NCBI GenBank assembly: GCA_016710235.1
Contig: JADJLG010000001.1
Location: 124,001-188,000, forward strand
Direction: 5' to 3'
DNA: 64,000 nucleotides
Source: Saprospiraceae bacterium
GTDB lineage: Bacteria; Bacteroidota; Bacteroidia; Chitinophagales; Saprospiraceae
The first letter of the stretch is position 1, and each line of letters begins with the position of its first letter. Position numbers and translations under genes: made by a program. Below are positions 45,549 through 55,264 of the stretch, one piece after another. Below the pieces are notes generated by a model that worked only from the letters and a program-made list of their open reading frames with translations, did not search any database and was not told the DNA's origin.

Positions 45549-46235
45549 ATGATAGATTTTGGCCCAATCCGCAAATGGATGAATAAGATGAACCAGTTGA
45601 TGGATCTTTATGCTGACGGCGAAAGCTTTACAGAAGAAGAGAAAGACTTGTTACTTGATTATATAAGAAGGATCAAAAAACACGTGGATGCACTGCCTGT
45701 TGATGATGATGCACTGCCGGCTCATGTACCGAACGCTTCAAGAGTGGTCAGCGATGAAGTTGTACCCAAGGTAGAAAAGCCCCAACCCATAGTGGTTGTA
45801 CCTGAAGTCAAATCTGAAGACATTGCACCATCGAAAGCAAGTCAACAGCAGGAAGTATCGGTCAAATCAAACCCGGAACCGCAAATTCACATTCCCGAAA
45901 TCCCCAATCCTGTTGAAGAAAATTATAGTACATACCCCTCATTGTTCGACCATCTGAATATCTCGGATTTATCTCAAAAATTGACTTTAACTCCGATCAA
46001 AGATATCCGAGTGAGCATGGGACTAAATGAGAAAATCGTAGTCAAGAATGATTTATTCAGAGGAGACCAGAATGATATGGATGCCGCCCTTCAGCGACTC
46101 AACCAATGTAATAATTTTGATGAAGCAAAAAAATTCCTTTGCAGTGACATCATCCCTAAATACAATTGGGACAGTCCGGACAAAGAGCATATAGTTGATA
46201 AATTTGTGCTGACAGTTTACAGGCGCTTTTTATGA
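45549..46235 (+). CDS. Hypothetical protein with helical ends and acidic proline-rich middle
   Basis: A 228-residue protein. The N-terminal 45 residues form a helical hairpin (MNKMNQLMDLYADGESFTEEEKDLLLDYIRRI), residues 55-120 are a low-complexity Pro/Val/Glu linker, and the C-terminal 90 residues form a compact domain (TPIKDIRVSMGLNEKIVVKNDLFRG) of a kind often seen in uncharacterised Bacteroidota proteins. The stop overlaps the rhomboid gene (ATGA). Function unknown. Confidence 0.65.
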   Translation: MIDFGPIRKWMNKMNQLMDLYADGESFTEEEKDLLLDYIRRIKKHVDALPVDDDALPAHVPNASRVVSDEVVPKVEKPQPIVVVPEVKSEDIAPSKASQQQEVSVKSNPEPQIHIPEIPNPVEENYSTYPSLFDHLNISDLSQKLTLTPIKDIRVSMGLNEKIVVKNDLFRGDQNDMDAALQRLNQCNNFDEAKKFLCSDIIPKYNWDSPDKEHIVDKFVLTVYRRFL

Positions 46236-46963
46236 ACGATTTACATCAAACTAAAAACAATCTCTACCTCAGTCTGAGTTTTGCAGCTGCTGTTTGCTTA
46301 TTTTGTTTTGTGATGCATGTCATGGGCAACCTATGGTTGATCAATAAGCATGAATGGGGAGTTTATCCCAGACAACTTTCACACTGGTACGGAATATTTA
46401 CCTCACCCTTTATTCACAATAGTTGGGGACATTTATTTGCGAACCTGGCACCATTGTTCGTTACATTGACTATGATTTTCTTTTTTTACAGAAGTATATC
46501 ATGGGCAGTTTTTGTAATGATATGGGCCTTGACAGGATTTGCTGTTTTTATGTTTGCGCGCAATAGCATTCATATAGGCGCAAGTGGACTGGTGTATGGT
46601 TTTATTGGATTTGTTTTTTTTTCAGGAATATTCAGGCGAAATGCAAAATCAATAGTATTGATGGCTATCGTGCTGATCATGTATGGCGGTGGTTATTTAT
46701 CAGGAATGCTGCCCACACAACCCAATGTTTCCTGGGAAAGTCATTTATTCGGAGGTCTGGTGGGAATGTGGACCGCATTTGTTTTTCGCAATTTTAAAGA
46801 AGCCGACGAAAACCAAAAATTCGACTGGCAAGGTAAAGACAGAACAAGAAGTCAGGCATATTTTTCTTCCGATTTATTTGATAAAACTTTGGAACAAAAA
46901 AGAATTGAGGCAGAAGAAGAAGCCAGGAAAAGAGCTTTAGAGGATCCATTCAATTTTACCTGA
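46232..46963 (+). CDS. Rhomboid-family intramembrane serine protease
   Basis: A 243-residue protein with six hydrophobic segments. The catalytic dyad is visible: Ser118 in HIGASGLVYG and His171 in SHLFGGLVG; HNSWGHLFANL in the first loop is another rhomboid signature. It cleaves membrane substrates within the lipid bilayer. The charged cytoplasmic tail after residue 200 is longer than the core needs. It is translationally coupled to the upstream hypothetical gene. Confidence 0.9.
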   Translation: MNDLHQTKNNLYLSLSFAAAVCLFCFVMHVMGNLWLINKHEWGVYPRQLSHWYGIFTSPFIHNSWGHLFANLAPLFVTLTMIFFFYRSISWAVFVMIWALTGFAVFMFARNSIHIGASGLVYGFIGFVFFSGIFRRNAKSIVLMAIVLIMYGGGYLSGMLPTQPNVSWESHLFGGLVGMWTAFVFRNFKEADENQKFDWQGKDRTRSQAYFSSDLFDKTLEQKRIEAEEEARKRALEDPFNFT

Positions 46964-47047
46964 ATATTATACTTCATATTATTGAATCGGACTTATAATA
47001 TTACTACACCTCTTAGTATTGAATTGAATAGGAATAAGAATGATCTA

Positions 47048-48352
47048 TTACCTCGTGGAGTTGGATCCAAATAATTTGAGTTCCAGTCTTCTGAACCATT
47101 TATGCTTATCCATTCCTGAGATAAAGATGATTTGTTTGAGCCATTCGACACTTTGATTACGAATCACCATTTTTGGAGCAATCCAAAACGGATGCTCTGA
47201 GTAATACTGAAGTTTTTTTAGATGTGAGCTAGCCTGACCCGATAGTATTCCACTACTTTTAATTTTTGATCGAACGGCTGCACCTACCTGATTGACAAAT
47301 GAGCTGTATGTGTACAAAGGATTCAAAGCAATTTCCCTGTAGGCATTTTCAGCAATGGATTCACAATAGTCAATGTCTTTACATTTTTCAAGAACTTCTT
47401 GCAAATTACTCCAGTCTTTCCTGATTGGAATGTAATGCTGATGCGCGACAAAAACACCATTATAATCACCTTCAATTAATATCTGACAGGTTTTTGCAAT
47501 TGCAGCTTCAAAGTGTCTTGGAGAAAGTGCATAATAAGGAAACTTCATATCCATGCCTGGAAAACATTGAGATTCAACTTCACCGAACTCTGCATTGGGA
47601 TGGGTGAGCATATAATTATTCACCTTTCTACGAATAGATCCATCCGGATCAAGCATTGAAGTACCACCTTCACAACCCGGCATTACTCTTGTATTTTTTA
47701 CAAAATGATACCATTCTTCCCCAAATATAAAATCATTGGGATCGTTTGAAAGGTCCAATTTTAATGCAGGATGAGCTTCTTGAATTTTTTGGGTCAACAT
47801 CCATTTATATGTTGCATGCATACCCAAATTATATGGCATTTTTCTGGCTCGATAAGCGATATCCACTCTGCGATATCTGTGTGCTCTAATTTCAGATCCA
47901 AAGATGCTGAACATCTCCTCGTCAATATAACCTGTCAAGACCTGAGTAAATGATGTTACGCCACTTTTTTCGAAAGGATACACGACTTGCCACAAATCCT
48001 CAGGCAAACAAGTATATACATGTTCAACTCCAAACTCCTTCAAAAATTTGCACAGAGAATTTGTGTTTACATATTCATCTTGAATCATTGCAAATTTCGG
48101 AATATCTAAGTTTTTCAGATTCTTCCACTGATAGAAGGAGGCACTAAATTCCTGATTAATATTTGGTAGGAAAAATGTAAAGTGAAAAAGAACAGCATTA
48201 AATTCGCATTTGCTGACCAGGTCAGGGATTCCATAAGCCACATTCCAATAATAAATATCTGCATCATCCATTTTTTTGAATGCAAGTAGATGTGACGAAA
48301 TTGCTTTGCGTTGCTTTCTGGGTTTTTGGTGATATATAAAAAGTAGTCTCAA
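47048..48352 (-). CDS. Glycosyltransferase-like protein
   Basis: A 434-residue protein with an opening LLFIYHQKPRKQRKA and alternating alpha/beta pattern consistent with a GT-B fold; PGCEGGTSMLDPDGS and YYALSPRHFEAAIAKTCQILIEG in the second half recall the donor-binding and EGFG-like regions. Its start overlaps the stop of the epimerase gene by four bases, so it belongs to the same surface-polysaccharide operon. The exact family is not recognised. Confidence 0.6.
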   Translation of the reverse strand: MRLLFIYHQKPRKQRKAISSHLLAFKKMDDADIYYWNVAYGIPDLVSKCEFNAVLFHFTFFLPNINQEFSASFYQWKNLKNLDIPKFAMIQDEYVNTNSLCKFLKEFGVEHVYTCLPEDLWQVVYPFEKSGVTSFTQVLTGYIDEEMFSIFGSEIRAHRYRRVDIAYRARKMPYNLGMHATYKWMLTQKIQEAHPALKLDLSNDPNDFIFGEEWYHFVKNTRVMPGCEGGTSMLDPDGSIRRKVNNYMLTHPNAEFGEVESQCFPGMDMKFPYYALSPRHFEAAIAKTCQILIEGDYNGVFVAHQHYIPIRKDWSNLQEVLEKCKDIDYCESIAENAYREIALNPLYTYSSFVNQVGAAVRSKIKSSGILSGQASSHLKKLQYYSEHPFWIAPKMVIRNQSVEWLKQIIFISGMDKHKWFRRLELKLFGSNSTR

Positions 48353-49404
48353 CGAGTTCTATTTTTATTCAAAAATTCCACGATTTGATCTATAATATAA
48401 TCTGCTGCATGCCCATCTCCATACAATTCTTCCTGATATTGATTTGGAATTACACTCAATGCCTCTTTGAGAATATTTAGATCATCCCAGATCAATTGAT
48501 TCCATGCTCCTTGTAAGGTTTCTTTCCACTCCGTTTCTGATCGAATTGTGACACAGGGTTTTTTTAAAATATATGCTTCTTTTTGAATTCCTCCGCTATC
48601 GGTAATCACTCTGCTGCTCGCTGCCATTTCAACAATATTGTCGAAGTATGATAGTGGATCTTTGAATTGAATCCTGGAGAATTTGGAAGTATCTACGAGC
48701 TCACCCAATTTTTTTTGAGTACGTGGGTGCACAAAAAAATGAACAGGTTTATCCAGAGAATCCAATAATTCTACGATTTGAATCAACCTTCCGGGATCAT
48801 CAGTATTATAAGGTCTGTGCAATGTCAGATAATAATATCCTCCATCTTTTTCCTGCAACATATTCCTTTCTTTGCAAATGCGGATCATGTCGCACATGAC
48901 GTCACCCGCTCTGATGATATTTGTGCTTATACCTTCCTGCTTCAAATTATCTATGGCTATGCTCGTCGGCACCACCAGTAATGAAGAAATATGATCAGTG
49001 AGTACGCGGTTGATCTCCTCGGGCATGGCACGATTATATGATCTAAGCCCTGCTTCCACATGAACTACAGGAATTTCAAGTTTTGCTGCACACAACGCTC
49101 CAGCCAGTGTAGAATTGGTGTCTCCATATACCAATACAGCATCCGGATTTTCCGAGATGATTATCGGTTCTATCTCCTGCAACATCTTCCCCGTCATTTC
49201 ACCATGCATACCACCGCCGGTTTCGAGTTGGTATCGGGGTTTACTCATTCCTAATTCATCAAAAAAAATCTGACTCATCCTATAGTCATAGTGCTGACCA
49301 GTATGAATGGTGATCATCTCACACCTTCCCTCAGAGGCAAATTCCATGGGAGCATGTTTGATAAACTGTGGTCTCGCCCCTACTACTGCAAGTATTTTTT
49401 TCAT
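48349..49404 (-). CDS. wecB: UDP-N-acetylglucosamine 2-epimerase (non-hydrolysing)
   Basis: A 351-residue protein with VVGARPQFIKHAP, HTGQHYDYRMSQIFFDEL, VYGDTNSTLAGALCA, HVEAGLRSY and DSGGIQKEA, a full set of WecB signatures. It interconverts UDP-GlcNAc and UDP-ManNAc for surface glycans. A methyltransferase lies upstream and a glycosyltransferase-like gene follows with four-base overlap. Confidence 0.9.
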   Translation of the reverse strand: MKKILAVVGARPQFIKHAPMEFASEGRCEMITIHTGQHYDYRMSQIFFDELGMSKPRYQLETGGGMHGEMTGKMLQEIEPIIISENPDAVLVYGDTNSTLAGALCAAKLEIPVVHVEAGLRSYNRAMPEEINRVLTDHISSLLVVPTSIAIDNLKQEGISTNIIRAGDVMCDMIRICKERNMLQEKDGGYYYLTLHRPYNTDDPGRLIQIVELLDSLDKPVHFFVHPRTQKKLGELVDTSKFSRIQFKDPLSYFDNIVEMAASSRVITDSGGIQKEAYILKKPCVTIRSETEWKETLQGAWNQLIWDDLNILKEALSVIPNQYQEELYGDGHAADYIIDQIVEFLNKNRTR

Positions 49405-49412
49405 TAGTTGTT

Positions 49413-50264
49413 TTAATTTTTTTTGGCAATCACATAAATATCCAAACCCAATATCCGATCAAACCAGCCAAGCAAATAGTGTCGTAGTTTAACGGATGTT
49501 CCAGGTATCTTGAACTTGCCTAAATTTCTGATTTCTTTTTTCAATATTTCACATTGAGAAAATAGATTTCCTATCTCATCTAAAGTTATGAATTCCGTTG
49601 CAGGTGGAGGCGAGCCATCCATCCGCGAATCCCGCTGCCATCTCTTGAATGCACCATATTCAGATGGAACTTTGAATTTCCGATTAAATAACATATAAAC
49701 TCTGCAAAACAAATAAATCAAAGGTGCCGCCAAAGTTCTTAATGAATATCGGTTGTATACCATGAAAAGAATAAGCCCGCCGGGCTTGCACACCCTTTGA
49801 ACTTCTTCTAACGCGAGCTTAAGATTACCCGTATGATGCAAGCAACCGATACTTACAATCTGATCAAAATGTTGGTCAGGAAATTTTAAATCTAGAGCAT
49901 TTCCCTGTTCAGCATGGCAATGGTTTTGCAATCCATTATCAGCCAACCTATAATTCATCATTGCAACCGGACCATTTGCAATATCTACACCTGTGTAAGA
50001 TTTCGCATGTGTTGCCAGATCTTGTCCAACTGTACCATAACCCAGACCTATTTCGAGAATAATTTTATTGTCACTTTGAATCTCTCCCAAATAAGGCTTG
50101 AGGTAAGGATAATATCTGAAAAATGCTTCATCAAATTTCTTTAAATTTTCTTTGTTAACTTCTACGATGCCAAGTTCATGAGCGAAACTACTCCCACACA
50201 ATTCATCCCAGAAAGCTGAATTATCCTGAGACAGCCCTTCAATGCCTTCTTGCTTTGCCTTCAT
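49413..50264 (-). CDS. SAM-dependent methyltransferase
   Basis: About 283 residues from ATG 50264; the longer frame lacks support for its extra 38 residues. Motif I is EIGLGYGTVGQDL, with GVDIANGPV after it, IVSIGCLHHTGN as the post-motif and GGLILFMVYNRYS as the last strand, i.e. a Methyltransf_11-like enzyme. It lies nine bases upstream of wecB on the minus strand, so it probably methylates a glycan or lipid intermediate. Confidence 0.8.
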   Translation of the reverse strand: MKAKQEGIEGLSQDNSAFWDELCGSSFAHELGIVEVNKENLKKFDEAFFRYYPYLKPYLGEIQSDNKIILEIGLGYGTVGQDLATHAKSYTGVDIANGPVAMMNYRLADNGLQNHCHAEQGNALDLKFPDQHFDQIVSIGCLHHTGNLKLALEEVQRVCKPGGLILFMVYNRYSLRTLAAPLIYLFCRVYMLFNRKFKVPSEYGAFKRWQRDSRMDGSPPPATEFITLDEIGNLFSQCEILKKEIRNLGKFKIPGTSVKLRHYLLGWFDRILGLDIYVIAKKN

Positions 50265-50444
50265 CCGACAAAAGTAAATATTTAATATATATAATATGCA
50301 TATATGTAAAGCTGGAAACTTATGCTGACTGAGATTGCACAAGCCCAATTGCCGAACTTTTTTAACTTGAATCATCAATAAGAAGGAATTAAAATGTCCA
50401 GTTGTGTGTTATAATTGTCTAATCTAATACAAATTAAGTTTACA

Positions 50445-51047
50445 ATGCAAATCACAGATCTTATTTCTCAACATCTACCAGAAGACACACTTATCCAAAT
50501 CGCTCAACAAGCCGGAATATCTTCTCCTCAGCAAGGTGCTATGGCAGGAAAATCAGCAATTCAAACCATACTACAAGGTATGTCCAACAATGCCGGACAA
50601 GCCGCAGGAGTACAATCCATCCTGGGAGCATTGGACCGTGATCATGATGGAAGCATACTGAATGATATTTTCGGTATGGTCAATGGGCAGCAACCGGCAG
50701 CAAATCCAAGAACAACAGATGGATCAGGAATATTAGGGCATATTTTAGGAAATAGACAAGACCAAACGGTTCAGGGAGCTAGCCAGATTCTAGGAATAGA
50801 GCCTCAAAAGATGATGAGTTTACTCGTCAGCCTTGCACCGGTAGTTATGGGTCTGTTAGGTAAAATGAGAGCCAACAACCAAATCAATGAGACCAATATC
50901 CAAAATGTATTGGGCAATGCTACACAACAGCAAACCGCCCAAATGCCAGGTTTAGGAGTGTTCAGCAAACTTCTCGATCAGGATGGTGATGGAAATATCA
51001 CAGATGATTTATTACAAATGGGGATGAAATATTTCTCCAATAAATAA
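50445..51047 (+). CDS. DUF937 protein with EF-hand-like loops
   Basis: About 200 residues from ATG 50445; an upstream TTG at 50415 is in frame but unlikely. Gln/Gly-rich helical protein with typical DUF937 blocks (ISSPQQGAMAGKSAIQTIL, LGHILGNRQ, QTAQMPGLG). Two calcium-loop-like motifs, DRDHDGSILND and DQDGDGNITDD, are visible. Function unknown. Confidence 0.75.
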   Translation: MQITDLISQHLPEDTLIQIAQQAGISSPQQGAMAGKSAIQTILQGMSNNAGQAAGVQSILGALDRDHDGSILNDIFGMVNGQQPAANPRTTDGSGILGHILGNRQDQTVQGASQILGIEPQKMMSLLVSLAPVVMGLLGKMRANNQINETNIQNVLGNATQQQTAQMPGLGVFSKLLDQDGDGNITDDLLQMGMKYFSNK

Positions 51048-51067
51048 GGAACGACCATATTTCTGGA

Positions 51068-51097
51068 AAGGCCTGCTCCAATGAGTGGGCTTTTTTA
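51068..51097 (+). terminator. Rho-independent terminator after the DUF937 gene
   Basis: GGCCTGCTC-CAAT-GAGTGGGCT forms a stem of about eight pairs (some G-T) and is followed by TTTTTT. Confidence 0.7.
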
Positions 51098-51305
51098 TTT
51101 TAAGCGGGTCTGCTGCTGAAATCAATTACGAGTCTAAAGCTGAATTTGAATTGATTCATGTCATTATGACATATTGTTTGAGTTTAATATGCCATTTTGG
51201 CATTTATCGCGACTTAAATCAGACATTATAGCTGTTGGAGCTTACTGGCACAAGCATTGATTCTTTAGGGAAGAAAACAATTGTAACAAATAAAAAAGAA
51301 AAAAA

Positions 51306-51710
51306 ATGTGGACTAAAACAATGTATCCAATGCACACAAGATGTTCTCACAGATCATGTGGACCTCACCAGGGAAAAAGATTCGATCATCAATCCCAGTC
51401 ATTAAGACTAAAAATTAACATTCAGGAAACTGAAGACAAGTACGAATTAGAAATGGCTGTTCCAGGTTTGACCAAAGAAGAGGTAAGTGTAGATTTTGCA
51501 AACCAAATTCTTACGGTGAAAACGAAGCCGAACTCTACTGAAAGCAAAACATGGTTACACCAGGAATTCAGGCAAGGGCCAGCTTCCAGAAGCATACAGT
51601 TTTTGGAAGAAGTGGAAGAAGGAGCAGTGAGTGCCAAATTTGCTGATGGAGTATTGCATATCGTAGTACCCAAAAAGCAAAAACAAAGCAAAAAAATCGA
51701 AATTCTTTAA
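51306..51710 (+). CDS. Small heat-shock protein (Hsp20)
   Basis: A 134-residue protein with an alpha-crystallin domain: YELEMAVPGLTKEEVSVDF, then QILTVKTK, VEEGAVSAKFADGVLHIVVPKK, and the IEIL tail for oligomerisation (I-x-I). It binds unfolding proteins without ATP. The Cys/His-rich N-terminus (MHTRCSHRSCGPHQG) is unusual for the family and could bind a metal. It is followed 29 bases later by a second Hsp20. Confidence 0.9.
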   Translation: MWTKTMYPMHTRCSHRSCGPHQGKRFDHQSQSLRLKINIQETEDKYELEMAVPGLTKEEVSVDFANQILTVKTKPNSTESKTWLHQEFRQGPASRSIQFLEEVEEGAVSAKFADGVLHIVVPKKQKQSKKIEIL

Positions 51711-51739
51711 ACTAACGCATTATTAAAATTTTTTCAATC

Positions 51740-52177
51740 ATGAAAACAAATCAATATCCTTCATTTTTTCCGGCATTCAATCAGTTTGGAAATATGCTTG
51801 ATGAAATATTTCAGGCAGTAGATACCGCAGGTGGACAATTATTCAATACAGGATTACCTCCTGCAAATATCCACGAAACAGAAACAAATTTCCAATTGGA
51901 ATTAGCCGCTCCGGGATTAAATAAATCCGACTTCAATATCGAAATCGAAAATAATTATCTGACCATCAGCTGTGAAAAGAAAAAAGAATCTGAGCAAGCT
52001 GACAAAAAGTATTCTAGAAAGGAATTTAGTTACGAGCAATTCAAAAGATCTTACAAGCTGCCTGAATCTGTAGATCAGGAAAATATTACAGGCAACTATG
52101 AAAATGGGATTCTGAAATTGACTATGGTTAAAAAAACACCAAGTTCAGCACCAAACAAAAAGATTGTAGTAGAATAA
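51740..52177 (+). CDS. Small heat-shock protein (Hsp20)
   Basis: A 145-residue protein with a full alpha-crystallin domain (FQLELAAPGLNKSDFNIEI, YLTISCEKK, ENGILKLTMVKK) and a C-terminal IVVE. It is a tandem paralogue of the preceding gene but with a different N-terminus (FFPAFNQFGNMLDEIF). The pair probably forms one heat-induced unit ending at the terminator at 52209. Confidence 0.92.
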   Translation: MKTNQYPSFFPAFNQFGNMLDEIFQAVDTAGGQLFNTGLPPANIHETETNFQLELAAPGLNKSDFNIEIENNYLTISCEKKKESEQADKKYSRKEFSYEQFKRSYKLPESVDQENITGNYENGILKLTMVKKTPSSAPNKKIVVE

Positions 52178-52208
52178 TTAATTGATTCGTTTTTCCACGG
52201 GGATTAGG

Positions 52209-52248
52209 AAAGCGGGGTTGATACTCAATCGGCCCCGCTTTGTTTTTT
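52209..52248 (+). terminator. Rho-independent terminator after the Hsp20 pair
   Basis: AAAGCGGGG (52209-52217) pairs perfectly with CCCCGCTTT (52233-52241) and is followed by G then TTTTTT (52243-52248). It is the strongest terminator I see in the window. Confidence 0.85.
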
Positions 52249-52314
52249 CCGATAATCAAAAAAAATTACACTCTGAATTAAATGTTGCAAGCTACTGCCG
52301 CAGGAAACTTTATT

Positions 52315-53151
52315 CTATTCCTTTTCTTTCAGAAATACGAGAGCAGCCCAATCCAATTTTTGCATTTTATCTACCAAGTGTAATCCATAAGTATTAAATT
52401 TAGCAGTCATTATTTCAACATCCTCCATCAGAAATCCTGAAACAATCAAGCTAGCTCCGGAGAGAAGGTGATCTGAAAGAATACTGCCATATTCCAATAG
52501 TACATTGCGAGTAATATTTGCAAGTATAAGGTCATATTGTTGTCCGGAAGGGATTTGTTCTGCTGACCCAAGATAGATGCTATCACTCTTCAAATCATTG
52601 AGCATTAAGGTCTCTCTGACATTTTCTACAGCCTCTATTTCATTATCAATAAAACAAACGGATTTTGCTGCTTTGATTAACGCGTAACACCCAAGGATAC
52701 CTGTACCGCAACCAAAATCGAGCACAGTTTTTCCGGTGCAATGCAGATCCATCATCCATTCCAAAATCATAGAAGTAGTGGCATGATGACCGGTGCCAAA
52801 AGCCATCTTGGGAGAAATCAATAATTGTTCAGCGCATTCTGATCTCCGCTCATGAAAAGGCGCTCTGATCTGAAGCTTATCCCTCAAAACGATGTCATCA
52901 AAATTTGATTCCCAAACTTTATTCCAATCTGCAGAATCATGTGTATTGACCTGATAACTTATATTTTTACTTGAAGTCAATTTATGTAGCTCAGATTTGA
53001 ATTTTTCGTCCACTTGATTTGTGGGCACAAATGCCTCCAAGCCATCTTCCTGCTCCCAAAATGATTCAATCCCGATATCACTCAGATAAGCTATCCACTC
53101 CTCTATTGATTCGGGAGCTAATTTTATTTTGATCGAAATGTAATTTTCCAT
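52315..53151 (-). CDS. prmA: Ribosomal protein L11 methyltransferase
   Basis: About 278 residues from ATG 53151 (MENYISIKI); a frame reaching 53181 adds ten residues without support. KMAFGTGHHATTSMILEW, motif I DFGCGTGILG (145-151) and LANITRNVL, the N-I-x-x-N-V block, identify PrmA. It trimethylates ribosomal protein L11. It diverges from guaB and their starts are about 105 bases apart. Confidence 0.9.
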   Translation of the reverse strand: MENYISIKIKLAPESIEEWIAYLSDIGIESFWEQEDGLEAFVPTNQVDEKFKSELHKLTSSKNISYQVNTHDSADWNKVWESNFDDIVLRDKLQIRAPFHERRSECAEQLLISPKMAFGTGHHATTSMILEWMMDLHCTGKTVLDFGCGTGILGCYALIKAAKSVCFIDNEIEAVENVRETLMLNDLKSDSIYLGSAEQIPSGQQYDLILANITRNVLLEYGSILSDHLLSGASLIVSGFLMEDVEIMTAKFNTYGLHLVDKMQKLDWAALVFLKEKE

Positions 53152-53219
53152 TATCGTATAACAAGTTATGAATTGCTTCAAATTTCTACAGTTTCAGCCT
53201 TCGCAATATCTTATAAAAA

Positions 53220-53253
53220 TTTGAACCCACAAAAATTTCTTTCCCTATCTTTG
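53220..53253 (+). promoter_or_regulatory. Predicted promoter for guaB, likely leaderless mRNA
   Basis: TTTG (53220-53223), 22 bases, then TATCTTTG (53246-53253), a match to the Bacteroidota TTTG/TAnnTTTG pair. The guaB ATG follows only three bases later (53257), so transcription should begin at or next to the start codon. Confidence 0.6.
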
Positions 53254-53256
53254 CAC

Positions 53257-54738
53257 ATGGAATCAAACTTTTTCGCATCCCAATTTCCAACACTTGAAGC
53301 CCTCACTTTTGACGATGTTTTACTCGTCCCCGCGTTTTCGGAAGTTTTGCCCCGAGAAACAAACATCAGTTCAAAATTAACCACTGATATACTGTTACAC
53401 GTACCGATTGTCTCTGCAGCAATGGATACAGTCACAGAAAAAGATCTCGCCATTTCAATGGCCAGAGAAGGTGGTATTGGAATTATCCATAAAAACATGA
53501 GCATAGACGCTCAGGCAGCTCAGGTTCGCAGTGTAAAAAGATCCGAGAGCGGCATGATCATAGATCCGGTCACGCTCATGGCGGACTCAAAAGTATTGGA
53601 TGCATTGCAGCTGATGTCGCAACACAAAATTGGCGGTATACCTATAGTGGAAAAAAACAACAAACTGGTAGGGATATTGACCAACCGGGATTTGAGATTT
53701 GAGGTCCATCCGAGCAGACCCATTGCAGAAATAATGACCAAAACACCCCTCATCACCGCTCCGGCGGGTACGACTTTGGAACAAGCCAGACTGATCCTGC
53801 AGAAGCACAAGATCGAAAAATTACCTGTCATCAAAGACGATGGTACACTAATCGGTCTCATCACATACAAAGACATCATGAAACTGGAAAGCTACCCTAA
53901 CTCTTGTAAAGACCAACTGGGAAGATTAGTCGTTGGAGGGGCTGTTGGCATCGCTGAAGATACATTAGATCGCGTTGCAGCGCTTGTCTCAGTCGATGTC
54001 GACGTCATTTGTATTGATACAGCTCATGGACATTCTAAGGGTGTACTTGACATGGTCAAAACCGTCCGAAGACAACATCCATACCTACAAATCATTGCGG
54101 GCAACATTGCCACAGGAGAGGCTGCAATCGCCCTTGCTGAATGCGGGGTCAATGCTGTGAAAGTTGGTGTAGGACCGGGTTCGATCTGTACAACAAGAGT
54201 GGTCGCAGGTGTTGGTGTTCCTCAATTGACAGCAATCAGCCTAGCAGCCCAATCTTTGAAAAAGAAAGGCATTCCTGTGATTGGAGACGGTGGAATCAGA
54301 TACACCGGTGATATCCCCAAAGCCTTGGCAGCAGGAGCCAGTACCGTCATGGCAGGATCCTTGTTTGCTGGAACAGAGGAAGCACCAGGGGAAACCATCA
54401 TCTTCGATGGAAGAAAATTCAAAGTTTATAGAGGTATGGGATCTCTGGGCAGTATGCAAAAAGGTTCTAAAGACAGATATTTCCAGGATGTTGAAGAAGA
54501 CATCAAGAAGTTGGTGCCGGAGGGCATCGAAGGCCGCGTTCCATTCAAAGGAAAGGTAAGTGAGATCATGGTTCAATATATCGGTGGACTCAAAGCCAGC
54601 ATGGGTTACGTAGGGGCTAAAACTATAAGTGATCTCCAACATGCAAAAATGGTAAGGATCACCAACGCAGGTGTTACAGAAAGCCATCCACACAATATTA
54701 CGATCACCAAAGAGTCGCCAAACTATTCCAGAAGGTAA
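53257..54738 (+). CDS. guaB: Inosine-5'-monophosphate dehydrogenase
   Basis: 493 residues from ATG 53257 (MESNFFASQFP); a frame reaching back to 53173 is not needed and would cross the promoter. FDDVLLVPAFSEVLP at the start, two CBS repeats (about 90-210), the substrate loop GPGSICTTR with catalytic Cys311 and the GMGSLGSM block are all present. It converts IMP to XMP with NAD, the committed step to GMP. Confidence 0.96.
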   Translation: MESNFFASQFPTLEALTFDDVLLVPAFSEVLPRETNISSKLTTDILLHVPIVSAAMDTVTEKDLAISMAREGGIGIIHKNMSIDAQAAQVRSVKRSESGMIIDPVTLMADSKVLDALQLMSQHKIGGIPIVEKNNKLVGILTNRDLRFEVHPSRPIAEIMTKTPLITAPAGTTLEQARLILQKHKIEKLPVIKDDGTLIGLITYKDIMKLESYPNSCKDQLGRLVVGGAVGIAEDTLDRVAALVSVDVDVICIDTAHGHSKGVLDMVKTVRRQHPYLQIIAGNIATGEAAIALAECGVNAVKVGVGPGSICTTRVVAGVGVPQLTAISLAAQSLKKKGIPVIGDGGIRYTGDIPKALAAGASTVMAGSLFAGTEEAPGETIIFDGRKFKVYRGMGSLGSMQKGSKDRYFQDVEEDIKKLVPEGIEGRVPFKGKVSEIMVQYIGGLKASMGYVGAKTISDLQHAKMVRITNAGVTESHPHNITITKESPNYSRR

Positions 54739-54797
54739 AGCTGGTTGCCCTCTCTACGTTAGAACTGTGAATGATTACAGTATTATAAACCTATTTA

Positions 54798-55259
54798 TCA
54801 CATAGTTGGCCCATTAGGTTGTGAAGACTGAATTCTTTGGTTTGGCTTAGATCTGTTCAACCAACTATCAATAGGTTTCAGGATTACATTTACAAAAACC
54901 ACAAGTGTAGTCGCTATCATTGTTTCTTTAAAATAGGCTGCTCCAGCCAGGCAACCTACTGCTGAACTACACCAGATCGTCACTGCAGTGGTTAGACCAT
55001 GAACACTAGAACCTTCCTTAAAAATAACCCCACCGCACAGGAAGCCGACTCCGGTAACTACCTGACCAATAATCCTCGTGACATCTCCAGCAGCATTGGT
55101 AATACTGATGGACAAGACTACGTAAATAGTGGACCCCAATGAAACCAATGTATTGGTTCTTAAACCTGCCGATTTATAATTCCACTGACGTTCAAATCCA
55201 ATGATAAACCCTGCAACCAGCCCAACGAGTAATCTGGTGCCAAAATCAATTAATGTCAT
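54798..55259 (-). CDS. MgtC/SapB-family membrane protein
   Basis: A 153-residue protein with four to five hydrophobic segments and the MgtC signatures FGTRLLVGLVAGFIIGFERQW, GLRTNTLVSLGS, and GVGFLCGGVIFKEG then GLTTAVTIWCSSAVG. The family is linked to Mg2+ limitation and membrane potential, but its activity is not settled. It begins five bases after the DUF1003 stop on the minus strand. Confidence 0.85.
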   Translation of the reverse strand: MTLIDFGTRLLVGLVAGFIIGFERQWNYKSAGLRTNTLVSLGSTIYVVLSISITNAAGDVTRIIGQVVTGVGFLCGGVIFKEGSSVHGLTTAVTIWCSSAVGCLAGAAYFKETMIATTLVVFVNVILKPIDSWLNRSKPNQRIQSSQPNGPTM

Positions 55260-55264
55260 ACAAT

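Noticed and set aside
54241..54693. 150-codon minus-strand frame inside guaB
   Set aside because: Antisense shadow of a conserved enzyme; no independent support.
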